Shown: positions 1 to 12,600 of the stretch, one piece after another
How positions within the stretch are numbered: the stretch's first letter is position 1
Layout of the letters: every line of letters begins with the position of its first letter
NCBI RefSeq assembly: GCF_018812025.1
Contig: NC_063065.1
Span: 30,802,288-30,866,287 of the forward strand
Source: Megalobrama amblycephala
Taxonomy: Eukaryota > Chordata > Actinopteri > Cypriniformes > Xenocyprididae
DNA: 64,000 nt
Reading direction: 5' to 3'
The notes under the pieces: model-generated
What the model was told of the DNA's origin: nothing
Databases searched by the model: none
The model's input: only the letters and a program-made list of their open reading frames with translations
Translations under genes and position numbers: made by a program

Positions 1-2276
1 GGAAGCACGGTAGCAATTAAGGAACAATTTAAGAGAGACTAAATACTAATGCAGGAACCAAAAAGAACATAATCCTTCCAAGGCAACACAACACAAGCTT
101 GTTAATACGAACAGTTTTGAACACCAAGTTTGACTCGTTAACTTTCACTGTTTACTAAAAGTCTGTATCCATTTAGTCTCACTCAAGCTGACCTAAAGTG
201 GCCTATTTGGACAGGTTTATAGCCCTCAGGTGGATTCATCTGGAAAAAATGCTTATCCTGGTTATTGGGGTCAAAGTTGAGCATTTGCTTGACCAGCAGC
301 TTCTTGGCCGTGTCTTAGGATGCTAATCTGCCGTTGTAATCTATTATCTGCCTAATGGCCCCTTCAAACCCCCCGGGGTCTTGGCAAGATGCGGTCAAAG
401 CAGATTTACTGCCCCATATGAAGGCAGTCAGGATGATCACGGACAACTGTCGTCTAAAAGAGGGCTGTGGTTAGTTGCACAAAGTTATTATATTTCATCA
501 GTGGTTGAATTGCTTGATTAAAACTCAGCGCAGTTTTAAAATATGATCTTTCCCATCCTGGCACCCCCACCTTGTAATTTGCATTGGCTGGACTCTCAGG
601 CTGCTTCTCCATACAACCAATCAAAGGCAGACAAATGTGTGTGGTTGCAGTCGACCTGCCAATTTGACACAGTTATGCTCGCTCTACATGCACCAACTGC
701 TCCAGTTATTTATATATTTGGAAGCCATTTGACTAATATACTGCAGATTTAGGCTTTTGCAGTGTGTGACCCAGCGTGCATCACAAATCGTATTGAGCCT
801 TGCTGTTAGTAGGATGAGTTTGTATCGACTTCTGAAATGTGCTAGGGTTGTAACTATACCAAAAAGCTAGAGCATGTGACACCACGAGCACCAGTGCACT
901 TTTCATCATCATCATCAGCAAACTGTACACGTGCAGCAAGATTTTTCTATCCGCGCATGCTTTATATGCTCAGCTCGCGTATGTGCCTTGAATGCGTTTG
1001 CACTAATTAGTCTTTCTGAGAGGTGGCAACACTGGCTGACCCATTTCTCAATGTCGAAAATAAAAGAAATGGATGAGAGAGAATAAACTACTGGAGACAA
1101 TCCAGTGTTGACGATCGCTTGTGTGAGGTGGTGAACACGCAACTCTAGTTTAAACAAGCACAAAAACATTTTCATCAGTCGTAACTTCTGGAGAGAGAAA
1201 CAGACATTGGACAAGGATGAAAATTGCATTGCATGTGTCGAGCGCCTGTGTTTGTGCATACTATCAAACTGAGCATATTTTGAAAGACTTTGCATTTGCA
1301 TCAAATCTGAAGTGTACTGTGGATTTTGGAAATGTGTGCAATGGTAATGGCAAGCACCACCACAGTGACACTAATAACATCTGTCTTGCTTTCTTAATAC
1401 ATGAACAAACTGTAAAGTAGCCAAATATGCAACAAATTCTGAGCAATGTTGGCAAAAGTGACCGATTTTAACAATGCTTTTTGTAAAATGCATTTGGAAA
1501 TTCCCCTTCTCTTTCTTTCAGGCTATGGCTTGCATGTTTGGAGACAGCTGCTCGTGAAGGACGGCCGTGTGGGCAGATGATGAGAGATTTGAACTCAATC
1601 CAGCGGAGCACATGCCATTCACTGGTGGGTGAGAGGAAATGACCTCGCTTTGAGCGCAGAGAGCTCCTCCTCGTGCGAGCCGAGCCTATCGATATAGCAG
1701 AGCCGGGGATATTGGTCTGCAGGGAGTCATGGGAGAAAATGGAATTGGTGTCTACCAACGAACCCATCAATAAGGTCACGCATGCTGCGAAATCATCAGC
1801 TCTTCTGCTTCTCTCGATTAATTAAGCAAAACCGTCTGCGATATTTGCCCTTTGACATGTCCACTACCTTGCATTGCTACCAAGCCTCAACAAGCTTTCA
1901 TGCAAAAGTTTAAACCGCCAAATCAGAGCTTTTCTCTAAAATACATCTTCTGCCCACTGTTGTACTCAATCTCACAGTTATAAACTTTCTTTATAAAGTC
2001 TTGCACCTCCAAAATGGTGTGTGTTTGCTTTAATACTTAAAAGAATTAATAGAAAACATTTACATCATTTGGAATTGTTGGAGTTAATATTAGGAATTTC
2101 ACTGGTTTAGAAGCTGCTTCTTGTAATGTTTTCAATGTAAAGTGTTCATTTATATGATAAATATAATACATCCGGAATCTAGATGAGGTCAAATAAACCA
2201 TGCATGTTGACCTTCTCTTGATTTGTGCTTAGGTGCAATAATTCTGATTAAAAGATTAACTCACTTCATAATTAAT

Positions 2277-3024
2277 ATTTTCCTGATAATTTACTCACCC
2301 CCATGTCATCCAAGATGTTCATGTCTTTCTTTCTTCAGTGGAAAAGAAATGAAGGAAAACATTCCAGGATTTTTCTCCATATAGTGGACTTCACTGGGGT
2401 TCAACGGGTTGAAGGTCCAAATGTCAGTTTCAGTGCAGCTTCAAAGAGCTCTACATGATCCCAGACGAGGAATAAGAGTCTCATCTAGAGAAACCATCGG
2501 ACATTTTCTAAAAAAATAAACATTATATACTTTATAACCACAAATGCTCGTCTTGCACTGCTCTGTGATGCTCCACGCATGACGTAATCATGTTGGAAAG
2601 GTCACGCGTGACGTAGGAGGAAGTACCGCAGCAGGGCGAAAAACTCCATCTCATTTTCTGCTCCAACTTCAAAATCGTCCGACATCGTTTTACTTTTTTT
2701 GTAAAGGGCGTTTGACAGTCTTTGCATGTTTGCTTTGTAAACACTGGATCTGTACTTCATCCTACGTCACGTCAAAAGTATATAATTATTTATTTATTTT
2801 TTTAGAAAATGTCCGATGGTTTCTCTAGATGAGACTCTTATTCCTCGTCTGGGATCATGTAGAGCTCTTTGAAGCTGCACTGAAACTGACATTTGAACCC
2901 CAGTGAAGTCCACTATATGGAGAAAAATCCTGGAATGTTTTCCTCTTAATTTCTTTTCCACTGAAGAAAGAAAGACATGAACATCTTGGATGACATGGAG
3001 GAGAGTGAATTATCAGGAAAATTT
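2277..3024. mobile_element. Foldback (long inverted repeat) DNA element
   Basis: Two arms of about 240 bp (roughly 2277-2515 and 2790-3024) are near-perfect reverse complements: CCTGATAATTTACTCACC at the left mirrors GTGAATTATCAGG at the right. A loop of about 270 bp lies between them. The left arm's GGACTTCACTGGGGTTCA pairs with TGAACCCCAGTGAAGTCC on the right. The loop carries several TGACGTA or TACGTCA motifs. It looks like a non-autonomous foldback transposon common in cyprinids. No transposase was seen. Confidence 0.85.
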
Positions 3025-3892
3025 CAGTCTGAATTCTATTGTGATTTCTATGATTTCTGAGCATCAGTTTAACCGTTATCGTGCAGTCCTAACACGCTTC
3101 TTCGTAAATGGAGGAGTCTCGTCGGTTTCCATGGTTGGGAAGACTCTATGGACTCTGTGTGTTTGGAGGGGCAGATTAACATTCCTGCGCTGACCCCTCT
3201 CCCCACTGCAAGGGTCAGTCCATTCACGCCGGACACTGGGAACCGGGTCAACCAGGACAGAAGCAGCTGCACAGCAACAAACCAACACGGTCACTGCTGA
3301 TCAGCCACTCGCTTTATGCCGGAGGATTTGCATTATACTCCGATGGCAAAGTGCAAACGCTTTGACATATTGTAGGGATTCAATTCACAATAAACCCCAA
3401 GAATGACGAGTCGCGGCTTGATCTTTTGAAAGAAAGCCATAACGAAATAGAGTCCAAGTTTTATTAATCAATGAATCCATCAAACTCCAGATCAAAACAA
3501 AAAGTCCAAAGAGACAAAGTTAAATCCCATCTGTGCTCATTGTCTGGGTCGTTCAGGGCTGAAGAGAGAGGATATGGTTGAGTGGAAGCCAGAAATGTGT
3601 GACCCACTTCATGCCAAATGAAATAAACTATCAATGTGACCTTTCTAGAAGATCAAATTTGCTTCATATGACCACCAACAGGATGAAAATACTGGCTGAA
3701 TTGGAGCACACAAACAGATATTGAGTGAATCCCCCACAGAGAACAATAAAGTGGCTGAAGGACGACAGCAGCTGTACAGTAAAGATGATGAGCACCAGTA
3801 GGGCCGGAAATGCCCAAAGTTCAATGTCAGCATTTGGCTGCAAGGGAAACCCAATATGCCAGTGCACATGCATACATTACCACAATGAAAGA

Positions 3893-3895
<3 letters not shown>

Positions 3896-3938
<43 letters not shown>
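3896..3938. repeat. (GT)n microsatellite
   Basis: About 21 uninterrupted GT dinucleotides in stk17a intron 2. It explains the artefactual poly-Thr-His and Val-Cys reading frames here. Confidence 0.97.
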
Positions 3939-3939
<1 letters not shown>

Positions 3940-4435
3940 ATGCTGAACGTTGCTGGAATAGCGACTGCTCGCTGAGGCATGCTCAGTAACGCTTCAGGGG
4001 TTTATAGGTGGATTAGTGCTCTTTGCTTTTCACTCGCTCTTGTTTTCTCTCCATGTACTCAGGTCCATCTCTAATTTCAATCTACTGCTCATTTACCCAC
4101 TGATCCTCAGGTCTGCTCTGCACTTCCTTAATTGGACAGGATGGGATTTCACCTCAATATTTAACAGCGTGTCGTGACGCTGGCTGTTCTACTGATTAAG
4201 TTACAGCACTTAAGCCTGCAAAATCACTATAATGTAGTGACTTAATGAGATTCTTATGTTTTAAACATCTTGTTTGAATATGTACAAGTGCACAAGATAT
4301 TTGAGAGCTATAAATTTGCTGTATGTAAAACTTGCAGATTGATTAAAGTTGTGTACTCTATATTTTCAACCCAGCCTTAGTGGCGATAAGCAGGAAAATC
4401 AATCAGTGTGATGTTTTAAATAGCGTGACACTCAC

Positions 4436-4648
4436 TATTCCAGAACGAGGACCATCTCACTGGCCATCTCGTAGACTTCGTGGAGATTGACAACGCGTGG
4501 ACAGGCCGCTGCCAGCTCCAGTACGGCGATCTCATGAATGATCTCGGTCCTGCAGTCTTGACCCTTCCTCCTCTTCCTCATGTACTTTGCTGCGAACTCT
4601 TTACCCGTGCTTTTCTCCACACACTTCCTCACCACAGCAAACTTGCCT
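4436..4648 (-). CDS. stk17a: stk17a exon 2 (kinase N-lobe)
   Basis: Acceptor CTCTCAG|AGGC and donor GGAATA|GTGAGT. The first base completes the Arg of GRELGR, giving an uninterrupted [15 protein letters not shown]. The exon encodes the rest of the glycine loop, beta-3 lysine, helix C and the hinge-proximal VLVLE. Length 213 bp is consistent with phase 2 in and phase 2 out. Exon 3 was not found between 1 and 4435, so intron 2 runs off the left edge. Confidence 0.92.
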
Positions 4649-6653
4649 CTGAGAGGGAGAGAAAACGAATGTTTGTTAGCAGACTTTAGACAAGGTTTAT
4701 TATCGGTAACAAACTATAACTATTAAAGTGGTCCCCGTTTCAAAGTCTTGTTTTTGTGCTCTACTAGAACAGGTTTTCCTGCTTTAATGTCGTTTCCTGA
4801 AAGAAAACCAATTTGCTGATTCAGAAAATGAGAAACTGGATGCAGGAGGAATATGCAGGTGCTTTTACACCACCAATCCGTTGGCTCACATTTCCATGCA
4901 TCCCATTAAACAGGGTCACATACACACAAAACAACTCTGTTCAGGGCCTCTTTTCATGTGACGCAGTGAAAGGCCGGAGCTGGAGGGTTTGAGGGCAGTG
5001 AAAGGGTGCAGCGGGGGGGGGCTGTTGTATATCTAAAGATGGCACACTTGTTATCACCGCGGCTGAACGTGCCTTTGTCCCCGTGGCATATTTGCGGGAT
5101 GAAATCATCCCAAAGCCCGAACGGTCCCTCTGTGTCCACTTTTAGCACTGAACTTGAAGACGCAGGGGCACACGATGAGGAAGAGGAGAAAAACACACAC
5201 ACGGCGACAGACAAGGACACACGTCGCCCAAGAGGATTCTTGAGTAAAAAGTGATGTATTGAGACGACACCCTCCTGCTGAGCTGCCTACATGTTCCCTA
5301 CAGCTCGGGGAGTCTTGATGTGTGCCACACAGGCAGCGTGTTCGCGTCTTGATCTCACAGGCAGCTGTAAAATGTTATTTTTGTACAAAAACATTCTAAA
5401 AATATTCATACCTTACAGCCCAACACCCATCCCTCATTGTTTGGACAAACAGGCAGACCCACACTTAAACCCAAGTTGACATGACAAGTTATCCAAATAT
5501 AACAGTGAAAAGCCAGTCGAACGTGATTTAACTGATATAATCTGATCTAATTCCATTAATCAGAGGGAGACCTGAGTGATAATTTGCAACAAAATTATAT
5601 TTTTGTTTTTGAACAATCTGGTCTCACTGCACAATTTATCAATGCTGGAATGACAAATATAATCATAATAATGCTAAAAATTATTGTTATTATACAACTA
5701 CTACTACAACAATCAGGTCATTCCGTGTCAAATCAAACACATTTCGGAAACTCTCCCGGCTCAAATTTTTGATATTGTTAATATTTTTTTCTGTAGAAAG
5801 ACAAACATAAATAGTGATGAAAGCCCAAATATTAAACATCACAGATGTATATTTATTGAGTAATCCACTATTTTGTAGAGGAGGGTCAAAATGACCATTT
5901 TCAACTGAGATTTGGAGCCAATTAGAGGGGTGTAAAATGACTTTATAAAGATGGCAGCATCATGATTTTATTTTCACACAGAGATTGGTAGATCTATTAG
6001 TGAAATCAGTTGACTTTATCAATCTTTGATTCATTATATGCCAACAGTGACAGTTCAAAAATGGCAAAAAGCACTTCTTGTGTTTTTTTGTTTCAAGTTT
6101 GCATGACTGTAACTCAAGAAGTATTAAAGATATCTTAATATCCTTTTAGATTCTGGTTCATAAACTTTTCTTTTGGTATCTCCATTTTAAAGGCCCTCGA
6201 TGGTTCAGTTCCAGAGATATGGAGATCTTAATGCGGCTCCATGAGTAAACTGGTAAATTACACATTTTCAGTGGTCAAAAACCAAATGTGGGTCACTTTG
6301 CACACAGCTGATACTTTATTTTAAAGACGAATATCTGAAGAACAATGTTGAAAGTGAAACTAGAAATGTATCTTGTGTTTTTCTATCATCTCAACTGCAT
6401 AAGATACGTGTCTGAGCGCCATAAATATTCATTTTCCAAAGTTTGCATGCCTGTAACTCTAAAAGTCTTCAAGATATCTTAATATCCTTCTAGATTCTCA
6501 TTCTTAATAAACTTTTCTTTTGAAATCTTCATTTTCAAGGCCGTATATAGTTCAGTCCCATAGATACGGGGATCTCAAAGCAGCTCTGTGTTCAAATTGT
6601 TGAATTTTGAGATACATTTCTACTGGCTCATGTCTGGAAGCAGCCACGTCACA

Positions 6654-6686
<33 letters not shown>

Positions 6687-9600
6687 ATTTTATTCATAAA
6701 ATTGTATTACTAATAATAAATACTTAATTACAAGTTAAATAAATATTTAACATTTTAGACTAAATTCTGAAATATTATGATAATCTGAATGTCATTTTTG
6801 ATAAAGACAAAAAAAGCCACTAGACAAATCCTTAAAACAGATTCCAGCGTGATTTAAAATGCAGCGAGTGAGTCTCAGACGGACAGTTAACAACGCCTGA
6901 GCCGCGCGGCATGTGAAGCGCTCAGACACGGCTTGGCGCTCCGTTTAGAAACACAGCGGCAGCCAAGAGAAGCACCGGGGAAGATTTAGCTTCCTGGAAG
7001 AGACGGCTGAGCTGTGGAGGAAATTCCTGTAACGTCCCTGCGAGGGGATCCCGAATCACACCGTGAGGTCCTGAACTAGCCTTCTCAGTCCATCTGCTCC
7101 CGGACCACAAACACCCACACTGATGTTTCAGGCAATTTGCAGGATTATTCATAACTGCTTCATTCTCAGGGCAGAACGACTGATGCGCGTCCTGAGAGAT
7201 GCATGTAGGCGTCTGCGAAAATGGCTTGTTTTAAAGTCTCCAGAGGTTCAAACTAGCCTAGGACAGACATTCCTGCAAGATCAGCAGAACATCTTGAGTA
7301 TAAACCAAAGTGAACGCAGGTGAAGGCATGGCAAATGCAAGAAATGGACTTCATGGGTTCAGAAAGGGTTTCAGTCATCAAAGGATGTTTTCCTGTTTTC
7401 TGTCCAGAACTGCTGAGATTTACTACACACAGCTGGGATTGACTTCCTCCTTTCTTTAAAAAATGTGGCGATTCATGGGGTAAGTAGAAAAAAAAAAAAA
7501 ATGTCCTTGTTCTGGACTGTCCCATTGAAATCTGGGTGTAAAGTATCTCTGTAATGGGTTTCTTCAAGACACAAAGACCAGCTCTTTGCCTCAGAAGTGA
7601 ATGTCATTTGGTCTCATGACATGCAACAAAAACCATCTGAAATGTGACCTATGAAACCATCAAGATGTTACTTGTTTTAAAAAGCAGACTTTATTTATTT
7701 CGGGTCCTTATTAGGAGACGACGAGCACACAAAGTTGTCTTGCACTACTTTACATATGCTGAGTGGAAGAATATTACAGTCATTTATAAAACTAATTCAA
7801 CAACAACAGCTCGCTCCATGCATCACACATCATTACGCCATTTCTACGTCACTGCACACGTGCAGAACATTCCAGTTTCAGTTTTCAATCCGATCAAGTG
7901 TTTATATGTCCTATCGAACGGATTAGAAAATGAAAATGAAATTCGACCAACTCATTCTGATTGACGCGGTTACATGTGACGTTTTTATTCCGACTGTGCT
8001 AGTTTGATTACAACCGGATTATTAGGGTCCATGTAAACGCAGCCTGTGTTTTTCTTACACAGTTCCCGTGCAAATTACCTACTGATTTCAGCCAAGAAAT
8101 CTGATCCAATGCCCAATATCAGCCAATAACCTATAATAGTCTATCATGCATCACTAGAAGTCACATCTAATAGGTAGATGTATGACCACTAATGAATGAT
8201 AAAAAAAAAAAAAAATGTGGCCTTGCTGTAAGTACTACACTCTTTAAAAAATGCTGTTAAAAACAACCCAAGTTGGGTTGAAAATGGACAAACTCAGCGA
8301 TTGGGTTAAATGTTTTATTTAAACCAACTATTGTTTAAAAATTACTATATGGCTGGCTTAAAATGAGGCCAAAATATGTTGGAAATTAAGAATCAGACAA
8401 ATAGTGTAATTACTAGAAGCAACAATAATAATTGAAAGGTGAACATTTATTAATAAGCAATTAAACTTATACATGTTCATTTATTAACATATTAATAAAT
8501 GTTAATTGCCAACATACTTTGGGTTCATTTTAAGCAAGCAAAACAGTAATTTAAGCAACAGTTGGGTTAAATGAAACTACCCAGCATGTTGTTCAAACAT
8601 TTAATCCAATCACTGAGTTTGTCCATTTTCAACTTGGGTTGTTTTTAACCCAACATTTTTTTTAAAAAGTGTACGAGTCAAGGCCGTAACCATGTCTTGA
8701 ACATTAGGGGGGACCAATTTTTGGTGCAAGAATTTCAAATATTGATGAGGGGGACAATTTGTCTATAACAACGAACGCAACTACACATGACAGTAAGAAG
8801 TTGGTGTTTGAGCCACAAGGCATTCATAAAATCCCAACAGTGTCGTAATCGCTCTGATTGAGACCGATTCAGAAACACTAAAGCACCTTCCGCTCCTTTG
8901 AAAACCTAATAGGCTTTTACTGCCCTTGACTGCATGGCTTTGGCATACCTCCATTTCCATGGTGTTGCGTTAATCTGGTCCCGCTGCTCAAGACCGGCTT
9001 CTTAAAAATACGAGTGCCACGGGGGAATGTGATAAAGAAACTCTAAGCTCCTCACATAATACCTGCCACTCCAGAGGTCTCCGGTCGTCCAATCAGCAGC
9101 TCCGGAGAGTCCATCATTCCCGCTGCTGCTGTGAGGTGACGGGCTTTGAATGCTTTGGTTTCTGAGAACGTCAACGGATGTCGCACGAGACCGTAACTAA
9201 TCCTGACAGCAGTTCACAAGCTGAGCAGATAATTTACAAATGAAATTTTACCAACGACCAATTTTTAGGTCGCGCTCGCCATGATGTGGTGCAGATGTTT
9301 TGTCAAATACGACTTCTATTATCGTATGGAATTCAAAAAGTGCTCCGCGGTTAACCAAAGTTGAGGGCCTTTGAGTTCTGAAGCTGCTGGAAAGACTGAC
9401 TGTGATTTGGAGACGGCGACTTTGGTGTCTTTAAAAATGATCTCTCTCTCCGCAGCCATGTCAGCACATTTCCAGAGCCGGTGGACTCACACAAACAGCC
9501 CAAGCGCAATGGCTTTCATGTGTGCAGGACGAGGGGTGACGGCAGGGTCAAGGTTTATGTGAAATACTGGCCATATCAAGAGCAGATGGTCTGTCTGTTG

Positions 9601-12600
9601 GAGAATAGGGTTTATATGGTCACCAACTTGAAAGTTATTGAGAAATTCTAAGACTGTGAACATTACTTGTAATTGGTCCACATGAGAGGGTTTTATGCTT
9701 TTAACTGACCAAAACCAGACATGGAATTTAAGATAAGATGATGTATCAGAATATGCACTCATAGAGCCCGTTTGTCAAGTAAAAATCACATTCTCCTGAG
9801 TAAAAGAGGTCATAAAGTCATAGAAATTCTTACAGCAAACCCTTTGAGTAAAAACACATACTGACAATGGTGAAGTAATTCAATGAGATGCTATTATTCT
9901 TTCTACAGGCCCAATTCAGAAAATGCATAAGTTCAACTATGCATTTACAGAAAAGTCAATAGGAAAACACTAACTTGGGCAGAAGACACAAAGACACACC
10001 CCATCTGGACTCATTAAATGGCTATCCAGCATTTAGCACATATGAATATGATTTAAACAGTTGCAAATAAAGATGACCAATAACTAGCTATCTGAAGTCA
10101 GCATGAGACGGAAGTTATTCTGGTCTTTTCTTCTCTATTGTGTCGTATATCTGAGTGAAACGCTTCTCAAACAAGAACAAATGTAGGGCGGGGCTTGATT
10201 TTGATTGGATGGTTGTGGTTTGCTATTGGTGGATCTCATGTGAGTGACAGGTTGCCCCGCCCTCATCATCAGAGAAGAGAAGAGATGCTGCAAGAGGAAG
10301 ATATTCTGATTCAAGATTACCAGAAACATGAATTGATTTCTTTGTGACTCTAAGGTAAATATGACTTTGAACTTGAAGTTGTGTAATCTGTAGTGGAAGA
10401 GAACAACACGGACAATCTGAGTTAAACACCTTAATCCTCTTGAGTCTCTGAGCTTTTGTCTACTAGAAGGTGACATCACCGATTCAGAATGAAAGTAAAT
10501 CAACAACACTTCCTCTACTGAACTTTATTTGTTTCATTTTTTGGTTACTGAAAGAGTTTTAAGTTGGTTCTTGTAAAGAGTGACCCTAAAATAATAGTTT
10601 GCACTGAAAACAAGTCTTCATAGTAAAAAGTTACTATTAATATTTTATTTTCTATGCAGATTCACTCTCCAACAATCTGATGAAAATTCCTGCATTATTT
10701 AAAGGCAATCGATTATGCTCTTTCTCAAAGTCTTGATGTTGTTTTTGGGCTCTACTAGATTGAATGTTGATTATTCTCCTCATATTCTCCATTGTTCAGC
10801 TCCTCTCTTCCCAGTCTGTCAGTAACGCTCTGTTTAGTTCCTGTCTCTATGAAGCCCCTCCTTCGGAAAAAGCACAATGTGCTCTGATTGGTCGGCTGGA
10901 GCAGTGTGTTGTGATTGGTGTTTGGGAAATGTCCCGCCCCTTACCATAAGCGCCAGTTTCAACACACTACTAACTAACTCAAGCAGGCCCCGCCCCTTTA
11001 TTCTGCGTATGAATTATTTAAATGAGGAATATTGTGAAGAAAACTCAAGATGGAGTTCAGAAACACTGATATAGAGAAGAACTGGAGCTCAAACATCAAC
11101 ATTACACACTAAAGAAAGATGAACATGGAGAAAAGCAGAATAGGTCCTCTTTAATATCACAATAAATATCAAAAATTACAATGCCAGTCTTTGCATAGTG
11201 TTTGCATTTCCATAAAGTTGATCTCTGCACTCTGTCGCATCCCCATTGGTCTCTGACACGAGTTTTAAAACTCTCATTAAAAATGCATGACTTTTGTTTG
11301 CTTTATTTCTTTAGATCACCGTCACTGGCAACATGACTGCAGGCTGCTTCTCATCATGAGTGATATTTAAAAAAAAATAAAAACAAGTTAAGTTTGGGAT
11401 GGACTGTGCTGTGAAAGACATTATAGCTGCATTACTGACGCCGCAGCAGTTTTGTTAAAGGAGGCAGCGAAAAAAAGCTTCCAACCATGTTTCCCCCTGT
11501 GTACTTTCTGCCACGCTACACTTCACTTAATGAACGTGTTATATGAGGGCAGCGACACTTTATTTTCTGCCAAGGGAGCAAGTGTGCACTTTAGCTAAAT
11601 ACCAGGTTTTGCTCAGAGTTTCAGTGTTTCTCGGGGGAAAGTGCTGGTTTTCTGTGGGCTGCATTAAACAGGTCATTAGCAGCAGTCACTCCGACAGGAG
11701 CAAAAGCTCTTAAAGACAGGGAACAAAAACAACACACAAGTCCCATCAGCAAGGGTGGAAATGGCTCCCGGATTGAAAGCTGAGGCCTGTTTGTTCTGTG
11801 TCTGTGACACGGAGGAATAATGAACTCTGACATGTGACCTGAGAGATATTTTCTAAATGTTTCAGGAAAGAGCATTACCTCATCTGAAAGCCTTTACGTT
11901 GTGTTTTTAGACCCGACTATACCCTTTCAGCACCTCGCTTTTGTTAAACCCTGGTAATTATGCAGAAAACATATCTGGTTTGCTTGTGATGCCTTAAAGA
12001 GGCGGTTGATCATGATTTCACTTCTTTAACTTTAGTTAGTGTGTAATGTTGCTGTTTGATCATAAACATCATCTGCAAAGTTACGACGCTCAAAGTTCAA
12101 TGCAAAGAAGACATTTTCTTTTACAGAAATCGCTTTTTAAACGGCTGGTAGGGACTGCAACGAGCTTCTTCCTGGGTTAGTGACATCACTAACCCTAAAA
12201 TTTACATAAACCCCGCCCCTGAGAACACGCAACAAAGGGGGCGGGGCCATGTTGGGCTGCTTTAGAGAAGAGGAAGAGTTGTTGTAGTCGAGTGTTGTTG
12301 TCATGCCGTCATTTTACGCCGGACTGCTTCACAAACGAGGGTCAATTCAACACAAAAGATGAACATGACGGCACATGCTAGAGGATGAGTTGAATCAACT
12401 CCACAGCAACTACATCAATTTATCCACTAACCATTCAGAAACGTCTAAAAGTTGTAACTTCTTCCTGAGTCTCTCCATCAGTGTCGACTCCGGTTTGAAC
12501 AATGTAAGGCTGAACACTTTCGTCATTTTGGCTGCGTGAGATTCTCCAGCTTTGTTGTTGTTGAGCTGTTAAAGCTCCGCCCTCTTCTGGAGCAGCAGCT

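Larger units (their letters stand above)
1..4435 (-). other. stk17a intron 2 (part)
   Basis: No coding exon of the kinase was recognised here. It contains a foldback element (2277..3024) and a GT microsatellite (3896..3938). The stretch 1500..1790 is less AT-rich and non-repetitive but codes for nothing recognisable. Everything else is unremarkable intronic sequence. Confidence 0.75.

Noticed and set aside
1468..1779. Possible exon in stk17a intron 2 (CTTTCTTTCAG followed by open sequence)
   Set aside because: The acceptor-like motif is on the plus strand, opposite the gene, and neither strand translates into kinase or other recognisable sequence.
3645..3980. Open frame with a poly Thr-His run
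   Set aside because: It is produced by the GT microsatellite in an intron.
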